From: Campylobacterales bacterium
GTDB lineage: Bacteria; Campylobacterota; Campylobacteria; Campylobacterales; Sulfurimonadaceae
Reading direction: 5' to 3'
Assembly (NCBI GenBank): GCA_014859655.1
Contig: JACUTT010000008.1
Span: 1-64,000 of the forward strand
Length of the DNA stretch: 64,000 nt
In this document: positions 1 through 7,799 of the stretch, piece by piece
How the letters are laid out: each line of letters starts with the position of its first letter
Position numbering within the stretch: the first letter of the stretch is position 1
Made by a program: the position numbers and the translations under genes
The notes under the pieces: model-generated
What the model saw: only the letters and a program-made list of their open reading frames with translations
What the model was told of the DNA's origin: nothing
The model's database searches: none

Positions 1-57
1 TAAACCATTAAATTTCTTATAAGCCCTCAGCGCGTCAGAGGAAAGTGATCCTTTCGG

Positions 58-63
58 TATAAT
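58..63 (+). promoter_or_regulatory. -10 promoter element upstream of the first gene
   Basis: A TATAAT hexamer lies 17 bases before the ATG at 81, and an AAAAAGGA ribosome site sits between them. No clear -35 box is visible, which is common in Campylobacterota sigma-70 promoters. Confidence 0.5.
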
Positions 64-80
64 TTACAAAAAGGATTTTT

Positions 81-575
81 ATGTCAAACTCGATATTTGT
101 GATGACGCTTGCGCTTCTTGGGCTGGGGCTTTATTTTTACATCAACAACAAATGGAAAAAGCGTGAGAGTGCCCTCAATGAATTTGCCTTTGAGATGCAG
201 CGCGAGTTTGCGAAAAAGACCCTGTCGGTGAGCAGCGGGACGGACTATTTTAAAACGGTCCAGGCCTTTTATGAGGCGCAGGGTTTTAGCGTCTCGAAGC
301 ACCCTGACTTCGTGAGCGATTTTATCGCCAAAAAAGCCAAAAACATCATCTTTATCCGCGTGCAGACTCCCGACAACACCCAGGGCATCAGCGCCAATTC
401 TTTTCAGACTTTCATCGGCCAGACCGTGCTCTATGCGATGGACAATCCGCTTTATGAGGCCTATGATCTGCAGTGGCATTATGTCTGTTCGAAGATGGTG
501 TGCGACCAGTCAGCGCGGATCTTTATCAAGAAGCATGAGGAGAAGTTGAAGTTTGAGTTGGTGGAGGCTGCGTAG
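81..575 (+). CDS. Hypothetical membrane-anchored protein
   Basis: The protein is 164 aa. Residues 4-21 form one hydrophobic segment followed by the basic stretch NNKWKKR, so it is probably anchored in the inner membrane with the rest in the cytoplasm. Residues 55-110 alternate strand and helix (for example NIIFIRVQ) and faintly recall a nuclease-like or restriction-endonuclease-like fold, but I cannot identify catalytic residues and do not assign a function. The start is supported by AAAAAGGA 7 bases upstream. The gene converges on gspG across a hairpin. A 131-codon minus-strand ORF over it is a shadow. Confidence 0.75.
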   Translation: MSNSIFVMTLALLGLGLYFYINNKWKKRESALNEFAFEMQREFAKKTLSVSSGTDYFKTVQAFYEAQGFSVSKHPDFVSDFIAKKAKNIIFIRVQTPDNTQGISANSFQTFIGQTVLYAMDNPLYEAYDLQWHYVCSKMVCDQSARIFIKKHEEKLKFELVEAA

Positions 576-591
576 GCGCTATATCAGGAAT

Positions 592-612
592 AGCGGCCAT
601 TTGCAGGCCGCT
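592..612. terminator. Hairpin between convergent genes
   Basis: AGCGGCC and GGCCGCT form a perfect 7-bp stem around a 7-base loop, between two genes that end toward each other. A strong T-run is missing on both sides, so termination is an inference from position and stem. Confidence 0.5.
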
Positions 613-619
613 GTGAGGG

Positions 620-1042
620 TTATTTTCTGCACTCCGAAAGGGTGATGTCTTTGCCCTCGTCTTTGCCGCCCTCTTTGTTGTCCGCGCCCAGAGAGATCAG
701 CTCTATCGTACCCTCGTCGTTAAGATAGATAAAAGGATTTCCCCAGGAATCTTTCGGAAGGATGCCATCTGTAAAATAGGCACCTTCGGCATAGTTCTTG
801 TACTTCTTTTCATCTGGGTTTTTTGCCAAGGCTTCCAGCCCCTCTTCGGTCGTCGGATAGATCCCGTTATCGACTTTGAACATACGCAGGGAGTCATTTA
901 TACTTTGCATCTGGACACAGACCAGCTTCTTCTTCGCTTTTTCGCTTTGGCCCAATATATTTGGCATAATTAGTGAGGCTAAAAGCCCCAGGATCACAAT
1001 AACGATCATTAACTCCATTAAAGAGAATGCACTTCTTTTCAT
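620..1042 (-). CDS. gspG: Type II secretion / type IV pseudopilin, GspG-like
   Basis: A 140-aa prepilin-like protein, the usual length of the GspG major pseudopilin. The N-terminus MKRSAFSLMEL is a class III signal: a prepilin peptidase would cut between Ala5 and Phe6, with the conserved glutamate at mature position +5. A hydrophobic helix follows (residues 11-30). The C-terminal part has the T2SG signatures DNGIYPTTEEGLEAL and DSWGNPF, and a late acidic loop (LGADNKEGG) of the calcium-binding type. It would form the pseudopilus that drives type II secretion. No other T2SS genes are near, so it is an orphan here or belongs to a dispersed system. Confidence 0.88.
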   Translation of the reverse strand: MKRSAFSLMELMIVIVILGLLASLIMPNILGQSEKAKKKLVCVQMQSINDSLRMFKVDNGIYPTTEEGLEALAKNPDEKKYKNYAEGAYFTDGILPKDSWGNPFIYLNDEGTIELISLGADNKEGGKDEGKDITLSECRK

Positions 1043-1214
1043 CTATTTCCTTCATTACAGGTCTCATTTTTGAGCCTGGATACTATTTATTTGAGAGATT
1101 ATACTGTAAAATAGTTTCTATAAAAACCTTCGGGCTGATTTGGGGGGCGATTTGATGTCGCAACAGCCAACTCTGCTCTGTTTTTGGGTATTATTTCTTC
1201 AAAAAAGGTACTCC

Positions 1215-1619
1215 ATGTTTTTTGACTATTTTCTCTCCTTCGGCCTCTTTTTCCTTAGTTCGATGGCCCTCTTTCTTCTCTTTCTTTTTCTCTATGCCAA
1301 GGTCACACCTTATGATGACTACGAGATGATCTTCGCACAAAACAACACGGCAGCCGCGCTTGGTTTTGGCGGAGCAGTTGTGGGTCTGTGTATTCCTCTT
1401 TACAGTGCACTTGTCCATTCGGTGTCGTATGGCGATTTTCTTATGTGGGGCGGCGTGGCCATCGGCATCCAGCTTCTTTTTGCCTTTTTGCTTACCCGCC
1501 TGAGCGGCAGGTTTTCTGTTGAAAAACACATCAACAGCGGCGATCTTTCCGTGGGTGTGTTGATGGCGTTTATGTCCATCTCCATCGGCCTTCTCAACGC
1601 CGGTTCGATGAGTTACTAA
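1215..1619 (+). CDS. DUF350 (UPF0719) inner-membrane protein
   Basis: The ORF track opens at 1140, but the ATG at 1215 begins directly with a hydrophobic segment and has an AAGG just upstream, so I use it (134 aa). Four hydrophobic segments are visible at about residues 6-26, 43-65, 74-93 and 108-128. Pairs such as NNTAAALGFGGAVVGLCIPL and the later SVGVLMAFMSISIGLLNA are the repeated small-residue helices of the DUF350 family. Members are small integral membrane proteins of unknown role. The downstream acetyltransferase gene starts 9 bases after the stop and is probably co-transcribed. Confidence 0.8.
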   Translation: MFFDYFLSFGLFFLSSMALFLLFLFLYAKVTPYDDYEMIFAQNNTAAALGFGGAVVGLCIPLYSALVHSVSYGDFLMWGGVAIGIQLLFAFLLTRLSGRFSVEKHINSGDLSVGVLMAFMSISIGLLNAGSMSY

Positions 1620-1628
1620 ACATAACAG

Positions 1629-2093
1629 ATGCAGATAGTTGCCGTCAACGAAGAGAACATGAGCGTCTATCTCAACCTCACTCAGTGCTATGAGGCGGAG
1701 TTCTCCGCTTTGACAGGCAAACGGGCGGACGCGAATGGGCTTTTCGCGCTCGATACCCGACTTTGCGAGGCCACAAAAGGCTTCCTTCTTATCATAGACG
1801 AGAGCCCGGTGGCACTCGCGGCCATTGCTTTCAAGGAAAACAGCTGCTACGAAGTCTGTGAGTTTTACGTCGTTCCCTCCTCTCGAAACAGCTCCACAGG
1901 AATGCATTTTGCCCATCTTCTGTGGAAGATGTTTCCCGGGGAATGGGAGACAAAGCAGATAGCCGGAGCCCATGGCGCAACCAAATTTTGGCGAAAGAGC
2001 ATCCGCGCCTTTGGCCAAGGCGCCTACGAAGAGGAGAGCTTCGAGGATAGCTACTGGGGAAACGTGACGCGTCAGCGCTTTAAGACAAAATAG
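1629..2093 (+). CDS. Predicted GNAT-like acetyltransferase (COG5628 type)
   Basis: A 154-aa soluble protein. The order of elements fits a GNAT fold: an N-terminal strand, a helical region, FLLIIDESPVALAAIAF (strands 2-3), CEFYVVPSSRNSSTGMHFAHLLW (strand 4 and the acetyl-CoA-binding loop and helix), then a C-terminal part with an aromatic FWRKSI segment. The pyrophosphate loop is degenerate compared with R/QxxGxG/A, so the substrate and even activity are uncertain. A long antisense ORF across this gene and its upstream neighbour is a shadow. Confidence 0.65.
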   Translation: MQIVAVNEENMSVYLNLTQCYEAEFSALTGKRADANGLFALDTRLCEATKGFLLIIDESPVALAAIAFKENSCYEVCEFYVVPSSRNSSTGMHFAHLLWKMFPGEWETKQIAGAHGATKFWRKSIRAFGQGAYEEESFEDSYWGNVTRQRFKTK

Positions 2094-2132
2094 TTCTAAA
2101 AATCTGCTAGAATAGTACAAAAAGGCCGCTCT

Positions 2133-3491
2133 GTGCAATTTCGACATATCATGGTATGTTTTACTCTTGCTCTTAGTCTCACAGCCTGTGGAGGCGGGGG
2201 AAGCAGTGACTCTTTGGCAGAAGAGCCGGAAACTGATATAAACCTTCCCATCCCAACGGCGCGCACACAAAAACCCATGCTGGCCATTCTGCTCTCCTAT
2301 AACGACATCTCCATTACCAGTGGTGTTTCTCTATGGAGTGCCAAGCTCTTCGGAACAAGCCCCCACCAGCTCAACCACTACTACAATGAGGTCTCCCTGG
2401 GCGAGTTTGGACTTGTTCCTGCCGACGAAAACGAGAGTACACTAAACGACGGTGTCATCTCTATAAAACTGGGCACGAACCATCCCGACTCCGGCTCTAA
2501 ACCCACCATCCATCCCGACCTCAAACAGGCACTTGAAGCAGCAAATGCCTATGTCGACTACGCCCGCTATGACACCAACAAAGATGGAAAAATCTCTTCG
2601 GACGAACTGTCGTTGCTCTTCATCGTCGCCGGAAACGAAGATGCCTATTCGGGTGCCACCGATAGCGAAGGGGTCTGGGCGCACAGCTGGTGCACGCAGC
2701 CGGAAAACACCCCTGTTCTGGATGGGGTTTCTCTGATGGGGTGTGCCACCGGCGGCAGCTACGCCCTTTTTGGCGAACGCCACAACAAAGACGGTGATGA
2801 CCATGACGCTACGATCGGGATCATTGCCCACGAGCTGGGACATTCGATCTTATTGCTGCCGGATCTCTATGATACCGACGGCACTGATGATACCGATGCC
2901 ACTTCGGGCGGAATAGGCTACTTCGGGATGATGGGAACGGGAAACTGGGGACGGGAGAGCACTGACTTTGCGGGGAACACTCCGACGCATTTTTGTGCAT
3001 GGAGCAAGGTGACCTTAGGATGGGTGAATCCGGAGCTTATCACGGCGACAAATGCCCTCAGCGTCGAACTCTACGAAAGTGCCTCGCAAGCCTTCAATAT
3101 CTTTAAACTCCCCGTGAACGCAAATGAGTATTTTCTGATCGAAAACAGAAACAACAGCGGCTATGACCGCGGTCTCTACCCCATAACAGGCATTTTCAAC
3201 GGCGGACTCGCCATCTGGCACATTGATGAAAAGATCATTGCCGATAAGCTCGCTACAAATACGGTTAATACCGACGAGACCCACAAGGGTGTAGACCTCG
3301 AAGAGGCCGCCTCTGCTCAACTCGATGCCTCCTCGTCAAATATAGGGCACGAGAAAAATCTCTATTATCAAGGAAATATCGACTTGTTTGAAGCCTCGCA
3401 GAGCTACAGCGGTGCCTCGACAGGCATACGCGTCGAGGCTATTTCAAGACGGGGCGCAACAATGACTGCGACCCTTTCAAACCCAAACTAG
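2133..3491 (+). CDS. Secreted M6-family zinc metalloprotease lipoprotein
   Basis: 452 aa from a GTG start with AAAAGG 9 bases upstream; an in-frame ATG at 2151 is the alternative. The lipobox LSLTACGGGG predicts a lipid-anchored, exported protein. The zinc motif HELGH (His233-Glu234-His237), followed by LLPDLYD, is the immune-inhibitor-A (M6) signature. Residues 147-158, DTNKDGKISSDE, form a textbook EF-hand calcium loop inside the catalytic domain. The usual N-terminal propeptide is absent, and a propeptide-like gene follows 8 bases downstream. A TAGAAT at 2108-2113 could be the -10 element. It probably degrades extracellular protein. Confidence 0.88.
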   Translation: MQFRHIMVCFTLALSLTACGGGGSSDSLAEEPETDINLPIPTARTQKPMLAILLSYNDISITSGVSLWSAKLFGTSPHQLNHYYNEVSLGEFGLVPADENESTLNDGVISIKLGTNHPDSGSKPTIHPDLKQALEAANAYVDYARYDTNKDGKISSDELSLLFIVAGNEDAYSGATDSEGVWAHSWCTQPENTPVLDGVSLMGCATGGSYALFGERHNKDGDDHDATIGIIAHELGHSILLLPDLYDTDGTDDTDATSGGIGYFGMMGTGNWGRESTDFAGNTPTHFCAWSKVTLGWVNPELITATNALSVELYESASQAFNIFKLPVNANEYFLIENRNNSGYDRGLYPITGIFNGGLAIWHIDEKIIADKLATNTVNTDETHKGVDLEEAASAQLDASSSNIGHEKNLYYQGNIDLFEASQSYSGASTGIRVEAISRRGATMTATLSNPN

Positions 3492-3499
3492 GAGAACCT

Positions 3500-3865
3500 A
3501 TGCTGCGATGTCTGCTTTTAGTCCTGTTCGCCACGCTCCACCTGGCGGCAGCACCCGCATTTCAAGAAGTGAGAGATTTCAAACAAGAGGACGGCAGCTC
3601 ATTTTCGGCGCGTCTGCAAGGCGATGAGTATCTCAACTGGATAGAGACCTCAGACGAAGAGATACTGCTCTTTAACAAGCAGAGCAAACAGTATGAGTAC
3701 GCCACCATCAAAGAGGGCAAGCTCCTTCCCTCGGGCCAAAAATTTGCACCCGCTTCCCAGAATAAAAAATCCGCTCCACTAGGCAAGAGCATCCAAAAAA
3801 AAGAGCTCCTTGAGCTGTGGAAGAAAAAACGCCGCGACGCACATGAAAACAGAAGACCCGAATAA
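3500..3865 (+). CDS. Secreted protein resembling a detached M6 protease propeptide
   Basis: 121 aa with a signal peptide (MLRCLLLVLFATLHLAAAPA). The mature part reads FKQEDGSSFSARLQGDEYLN followed by WIETSDEEILLFN, closely matching the conserved start of M6-protease propeptides (xPDGTxFxxRxxGDExxxWxETxDGY, quoted from memory). The C-terminal third is lysine-rich and charged (KSIQKKELLELWKKKRRDA), as is the stretch that usually links the propeptide to the catalytic domain. No catalytic domain follows. It lies 8 bases after the M6 gene and probably works on that enzyme as an inhibitor or folding helper in trans. That role is inferred. Confidence 0.7.
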   Translation: MLRCLLLVLFATLHLAAAPAFQEVRDFKQEDGSSFSARLQGDEYLNWIETSDEEILLFNKQSKQYEYATIKEGKLLPSGQKFAPASQNKKSAPLGKSIQKKELLELWKKKRRDAHENRRPE

Positions 3866-3887
3866 AAATATTTAAAGGCTCCACCCT

Positions 3888-6407
3888 ATGAAAAAAACCG
3901 CACTGATCATCATCTCCCTTCTCCTTCTGCTGCTTTTGCTTCTCTACACCCTGCTCTTTACGGCACCCGGCAACGCCCTGCTTCGCCCTGTGATCGAGTC
4001 AAAGATTAACAAAAACTCTCCGCTCAAGGTCAGCCTTGAGACCTTTGTCCTGCGCACGGACAGAGTGAAACTTCTGCTCACGCTCGACGAAGAGAACAGC
4101 TTTGCCGCAGAGGGAGTCTACTCTTTATTTTCGCAAAGCTTTGATCTTGATTACCGTCTGGGCTTCACCAGACTCTCACGCCTTAGTTCCATCTCCAAGC
4201 GCAGACTTTCGGGCGCACTTATGAGCGACGGAAAGGTCAGCGGGGATCTGGATCTGTTCAAAATCAAGGGAAAAAGTGATCTCGCGCGCAGTGATACGGA
4301 CTATGCCATCATCGTCAAAGAGATGAAACTTGACAAAGCCGCGATAAAACTCTCTGATCTGAACATCGCAGAACTTCTAGTCATGGCAGGTGAAAAACCC
4401 TATGCACAGGGAAATATCGACCTCCATCTTAAGCTCTTTGATCTCACCGAAAACGATATGCGCGGCTCGGTCTTGCTTAAGCTGAAAGAGGCGCGACTCA
4501 ATGCGAAGACGGTGCACAAAGAGTTCGGTGTCGCTCTTGCCAAAACAGGCATTCAAAGTCAGCTCAATGCGAGCTTTCAAGGCAACGATCTCACCTATAG
4601 TCTCAATCTGGACTCAGAACTTGCCACGCTCTTCTCTCAAGGAAAGATGCAGCTTCAAGAGAAGGCTGTCAATGCGAGCTACACCGTCGACATCAAAGAG
4701 CTCTCCCTTTTAAAGAGCATCACAAACACCCCGCTTCGCGGACCGCTTTTCACCCAGGGAGAGATCAGCGGAAACCAGAACCATCTCATCATCAAGGGCA
4801 AAAGCGATATCGCAAGCTCGCAGAGTTCTTATGATATTTCCCTCGATGAGATGAAACTCTCACAGGCAATCATCCATGTCAAAGACGGCCGGCTGAAGAA
4901 ACTCCTGCATATGGCTTCGCAGAGCGAGTTTGCCGATGCCAAGATCAATGCGAACATACAGTTCGATGATCTGAGTGCGCAAAACCTTAAGGGAGAAGCA
5001 GTCATCACGCTCAGCGAGGGGAAGTTTGATCAAAAGATCATGAAAAAAGAGTTTGACATCACCCTTCCGGCTACACATTTTGAACTTCAAACGAAAACCG
5101 GCCTGAGCCCTGAGAACATTCACTACACCCTCTTGCTCGAGTCCAATCTTGCCCGCATCGACTCAAGCGGAGACATCAAACCAAAAAACATGGGCACAGA
5201 AGCGCGCTATAACGTCAACATCAAAGAGCTTGCTCTCTTGAAGCCGCTGACAAAGGCTCCTTTGCGCGGCCCCATAGCCACTTCAGGCAAGATCAGCGGC
5301 GACCGGGAAGAGCTGAAGATCAGCGGGACATCAAACCTGGCAGCGTCTAAAACAAGCTACACCCTGACAATGAAGAATATGGCGCTTCACAGCGCCCAGG
5401 CTGCTATAGCAGGCGCGGAGCTTTCAAAACTCCTCTATCTTGTGGGAAAAAATGATTATGCCCAGGGGAAACTGTCTCTTGATGCTGACATCTCCTCTTT
5501 TACACCGCTCTCTGCCAAGACAAAGCTTTCTGTGGTGCAAGGGCAGGCGCAGACCAAGGCTATCCAAAAAGATTTCGATATCACGCTTCCCCATACAAAG
5601 TTCACCTTCAAAAGCGATGCGACTCTCAAGGACAATCTGCTCAGTGCAGAGAGTAAACTTGATTCAAACCTGGCGACACTGACGATGAAAAAGACAGATC
5701 TCAACCTGGACACCTCCGCCTTGGCAAGCGATTATCTCCTCTTCATTCCCTCACTTGAGCGCCTGGAGAGCATCTTGGGGCGCAAGCTTTATGGTCCGCT
5801 CACGCTCAATGGCGATGTTAAAAAAGATAAAAAACTTTTCATCAGTGCACACTCCGACCTTTTTAAGGGTCATTTTGACGCCAAGCTTATAGACGAGCAG
5901 CTAAATGCCGACTTCAAGGGGATTCATGCGATTGCGGTGCTAAAGATGCTGGGCTATCCGGAGGTCATGGATGCCCCAATCAACGGTAGCCTGAGCTACA
6001 ACACTGCCAGTAAAAAAGGGAGGTTTCAAAGCCGTTTTGAGCAGGCGACACTCGTGCCCTCACAATTTACCAAAATGATCCGCCAGTTCAGCAGCACCGA
6101 CCTGAGTAAAGAGCGCTTCAACGAAGGTATGCTCAATAGCGATATCAACAAAGAGATCATCTCCTCAGAGCTTCAGATGCAGAGTAAAAATGTCACTATG
6201 AAGAGTAAAAGGTTTATTCTCAACTCCGAAAAAGAGCTGATAGATGCCCGTTTTAGCTTAAAAGTGAAGCAATATCCGGGTGACATCATTGTCAAAGGCG
6301 ACATTAATACACCCAAAGTCACACTGGATGCGAAGTCGATGATCACACCGGAGATAGAAGAGAAGGTCGGAAAAGAGATAAACCGTTTCTTGAAAAAACT
6401 CTTTTAA
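3888..6407 (+). CDS. AsmA-like envelope protein with three exact-period internal repeats
   Basis: 839 aa with one N-terminal membrane helix (very leucine-rich, residues 4-25) and a long periplasmic body of short beta strands. Three copies of a 176-residue module follow in register; the GKSD/GTSN anchor glycines are at 4269, 4797 and 5325, exactly 528 bases apart. A degenerate fourth copy lies after residue 620. Each copy has IKGKSDLAxSxxxY, a LLxMAGxxxYAxGxI-like stretch and a VxIKELxLLKxxTxxPLRGP end. This looks like the AsmA/TamB/YdbH class of beta-rich bridge proteins that move lipid between membranes. The C-terminus (ITPEIEEKVGKEINRFLKKLF) is amphipathic. Function is inferred from architecture. 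Confidence 0.7.
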   Translation: MKKTALIIISLLLLLLLLLYTLLFTAPGNALLRPVIESKINKNSPLKVSLETFVLRTDRVKLLLTLDEENSFAAEGVYSLFSQSFDLDYRLGFTRLSRLSSISKRRLSGALMSDGKVSGDLDLFKIKGKSDLARSDTDYAIIVKEMKLDKAAIKLSDLNIAELLVMAGEKPYAQGNIDLHLKLFDLTENDMRGSVLLKLKEARLNAKTVHKEFGVALAKTGIQSQLNASFQGNDLTYSLNLDSELATLFSQGKMQLQEKAVNASYTVDIKELSLLKSITNTPLRGPLFTQGEISGNQNHLIIKGKSDIASSQSSYDISLDEMKLSQAIIHVKDGRLKKLLHMASQSEFADAKINANIQFDDLSAQNLKGEAVITLSEGKFDQKIMKKEFDITLPATHFELQTKTGLSPENIHYTLLLESNLARIDSSGDIKPKNMGTEARYNVNIKELALLKPLTKAPLRGPIATSGKISGDREELKISGTSNLAASKTSYTLTMKNMALHSAQAAIAGAELSKLLYLVGKNDYAQGKLSLDADISSFTPLSAKTKLSVVQGQAQTKAIQKDFDITLPHTKFTFKSDATLKDNLLSAESKLDSNLATLTMKKTDLNLDTSALASDYLLFIPSLERLESILGRKLYGPLTLNGDVKKDKKLFISAHSDLFKGHFDAKLIDEQLNADFKGIHAIAVLKMLGYPEVMDAPINGSLSYNTASKKGRFQSRFEQATLVPSQFTKMIRQFSSTDLSKERFNEGMLNSDINKEIISSELQMQSKNVTMKSKRFILNSEKELIDARFSLKVKQYPGDIIVKGDINTPKVTLDAKSMITPEIEEKVGKEINRFLKKLF
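4269..5852 (+). repeat. Three in-frame 528-bp repeats inside the AsmA-like gene
   Basis: The units start at 4269, 4797 and 5325 and diverge in sequence while keeping the 176-codon period exactly. This implies old duplications held under length selection and not recent slippage. Confidence 0.75.
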
Positions 6408-6412
6408 ATAAA

Positions 6413-7798
6413 TCAGGGGTTGTTTCTAAAATAGACATCAACACCGTTGGCGATACCATCTGCCAGATGCTGTTGATAGCGATGGTCCACTAAACGCTTC
6501 GCTTCAACAGGGTGAGAGATAAAGCCGAGCTCGATCAAGACGGCCGGCATCTGCGCACCGACAAGCACCCAAAACGGCCCTGACTGAACCCCGTTTCCCT
6601 GCACGTCCTTATAGTTGCTTCTGACTGAGGCGAGCATATTTGTCTGCAGGTCAATGGCCAGCTTGTTGGATGCAAAGATCTTCTCTCTGTTCATCAGATG
6701 CAGGGCATCCTGCATTCCCTCTTGCTTCATGTTTCCGATATCCGCATTCTCTATTGCCGCAACATTCATCGACCTCTCGCTACGGTTTGTGGAGAGAAAA
6801 TAGGTTTCAATACCTTGCGCCTTGTTCCAGTTTTTCTTCGGGACCGAGTTGGCATGAATGGAAAGAAAAAGATCTGCATTTTTCTTATTGGCAAAGTGGG
6901 TGCGATCGCGCAATTTAACAAAACTATCCCCGTTACGCGTCATATGTACGGTATATCCGCGTTTTAGCAAGAGGTCGCGCAGCTTTTTGGAGAGCTGCAG
7001 AGTGACCACCTTTTCTCTGTAGTTTCTGTATCCGACAGCACCCGCATCTTTGCCGCCATGTCCGGGGTCGATGACGATGACCTTTTTTGAGAGGTTTTGT
7101 TTCAGCGGGATATAGCTCAGTTCACGGTTAACAGAGGACATCTTGATGGTCAGCTCACTGCCTTCTACCTTGTACTCCTGCTTGATCTCACTGTCATTTT
7201 CAAATACTATGCGCAGGGTGTTCTTGTCAAACTGTGCCAGACGGATGTTTTTCATCGAGGAGTGTTTCAGCTCCATGGCCTTTTCCGACAAGACTGCATG
7301 GATGTCATAGATCTTTTTATACTTATTTATCTTGGTATAGTTCAGAGCAAAGGTGTTAAGTTCGTTGTCACGCAGCGCACGCGAGAACTTCAAGACCAAA
7401 CGCTGATTGTCTTTCCATCGTATGGATTTCAAGCTGTTCTCTGCGGCAATTGAGGGCTGGATATCTTTAGGCTCAGGTTTTTTATGCAGGGGTGCATCTT
7501 GTCCTGAGGCCTGTTTCAGTGTCTTTTTCTGCTGACGGCTTTTGAGTTCTTTTTCATACTCGATTACGTCGATTCGGAGTTTTTTGCCTGTTTTTATCAG
7601 ACCGTTCAGACAGGTGTCGCAAAGTTCCTCATCATTGTCCATAATCGAACGCACATAGAGGTTCTTATAATCATTATAAGCACGAAAGAGGTGTGATTTA
7701 TTGCTGCTTGTGCTGTTTTTGTGTGCGCGGCTCAATATCTCTGCATTGTTTGCAAAAAGAAGCGCAGCGAAGAGAAAAATACCCAAGAAGAGACGCAG
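6413..7798 (-). CDS. amiC: N-acetylmuramoyl-L-alanine amidase (AmiC type), probable CTG start
   Basis: The C-terminal half is an Amidase_3 domain: VIDPGHGGKDAG (zinc His), YREKVVTLQLS (zinc Glu), LSIHANS (zinc His) and LIELGFISH (catalytic Glu). An AMIN-like region (about residues 125-220) precedes it and should target septal peptidoglycan. It cuts the amide between MurNAc and the stem peptide during daughter-cell separation. The track starts at a TTG (7786), leaving a short signal peptide. A CTG at 7796-7798, six bases after AAGGGG, gives the normal signal MRLFLGIFLFAALLFANNA, and no ATG or GTG exists before the upstream in-frame stop. I therefore use the CTG (461 aa). C. jejuni has an amidase near tyrS too, as I recall. 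Confidence 0.88.
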   Translation of the reverse strand: MRLFLGIFLFAALLFANNAEILSRAHKNSTSSNKSHLFRAYNDYKNLYVRSIMDNDEELCDTCLNGLIKTGKKLRIDVIEYEKELKSRQQKKTLKQASGQDAPLHKKPEPKDIQPSIAAENSLKSIRWKDNQRLVLKFSRALRDNELNTFALNYTKINKYKKIYDIHAVLSEKAMELKHSSMKNIRLAQFDKNTLRIVFENDSEIKQEYKVEGSELTIKMSSVNRELSYIPLKQNLSKKVIVIDPGHGGKDAGAVGYRNYREKVVTLQLSKKLRDLLLKRGYTVHMTRNGDSFVKLRDRTHFANKKNADLFLSIHANSVPKKNWNKAQGIETYFLSTNRSERSMNVAAIENADIGNMKQEGMQDALHLMNREKIFASNKLAIDLQTNMLASVRSNYKDVQGNGVQSGPFWVLVGAQMPAVLIELGFISHPVEAKRLVDHRYQQHLADGIANGVDVYFRNNP

Positions 7799-7799
7799 A

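Noticed and set aside
1191-2270. 359-codon minus-strand ORF
   Set aside because: It is antisense to the DUF350 and acetyltransferase genes, has no motif and a biased composition, and is a frame shadow.
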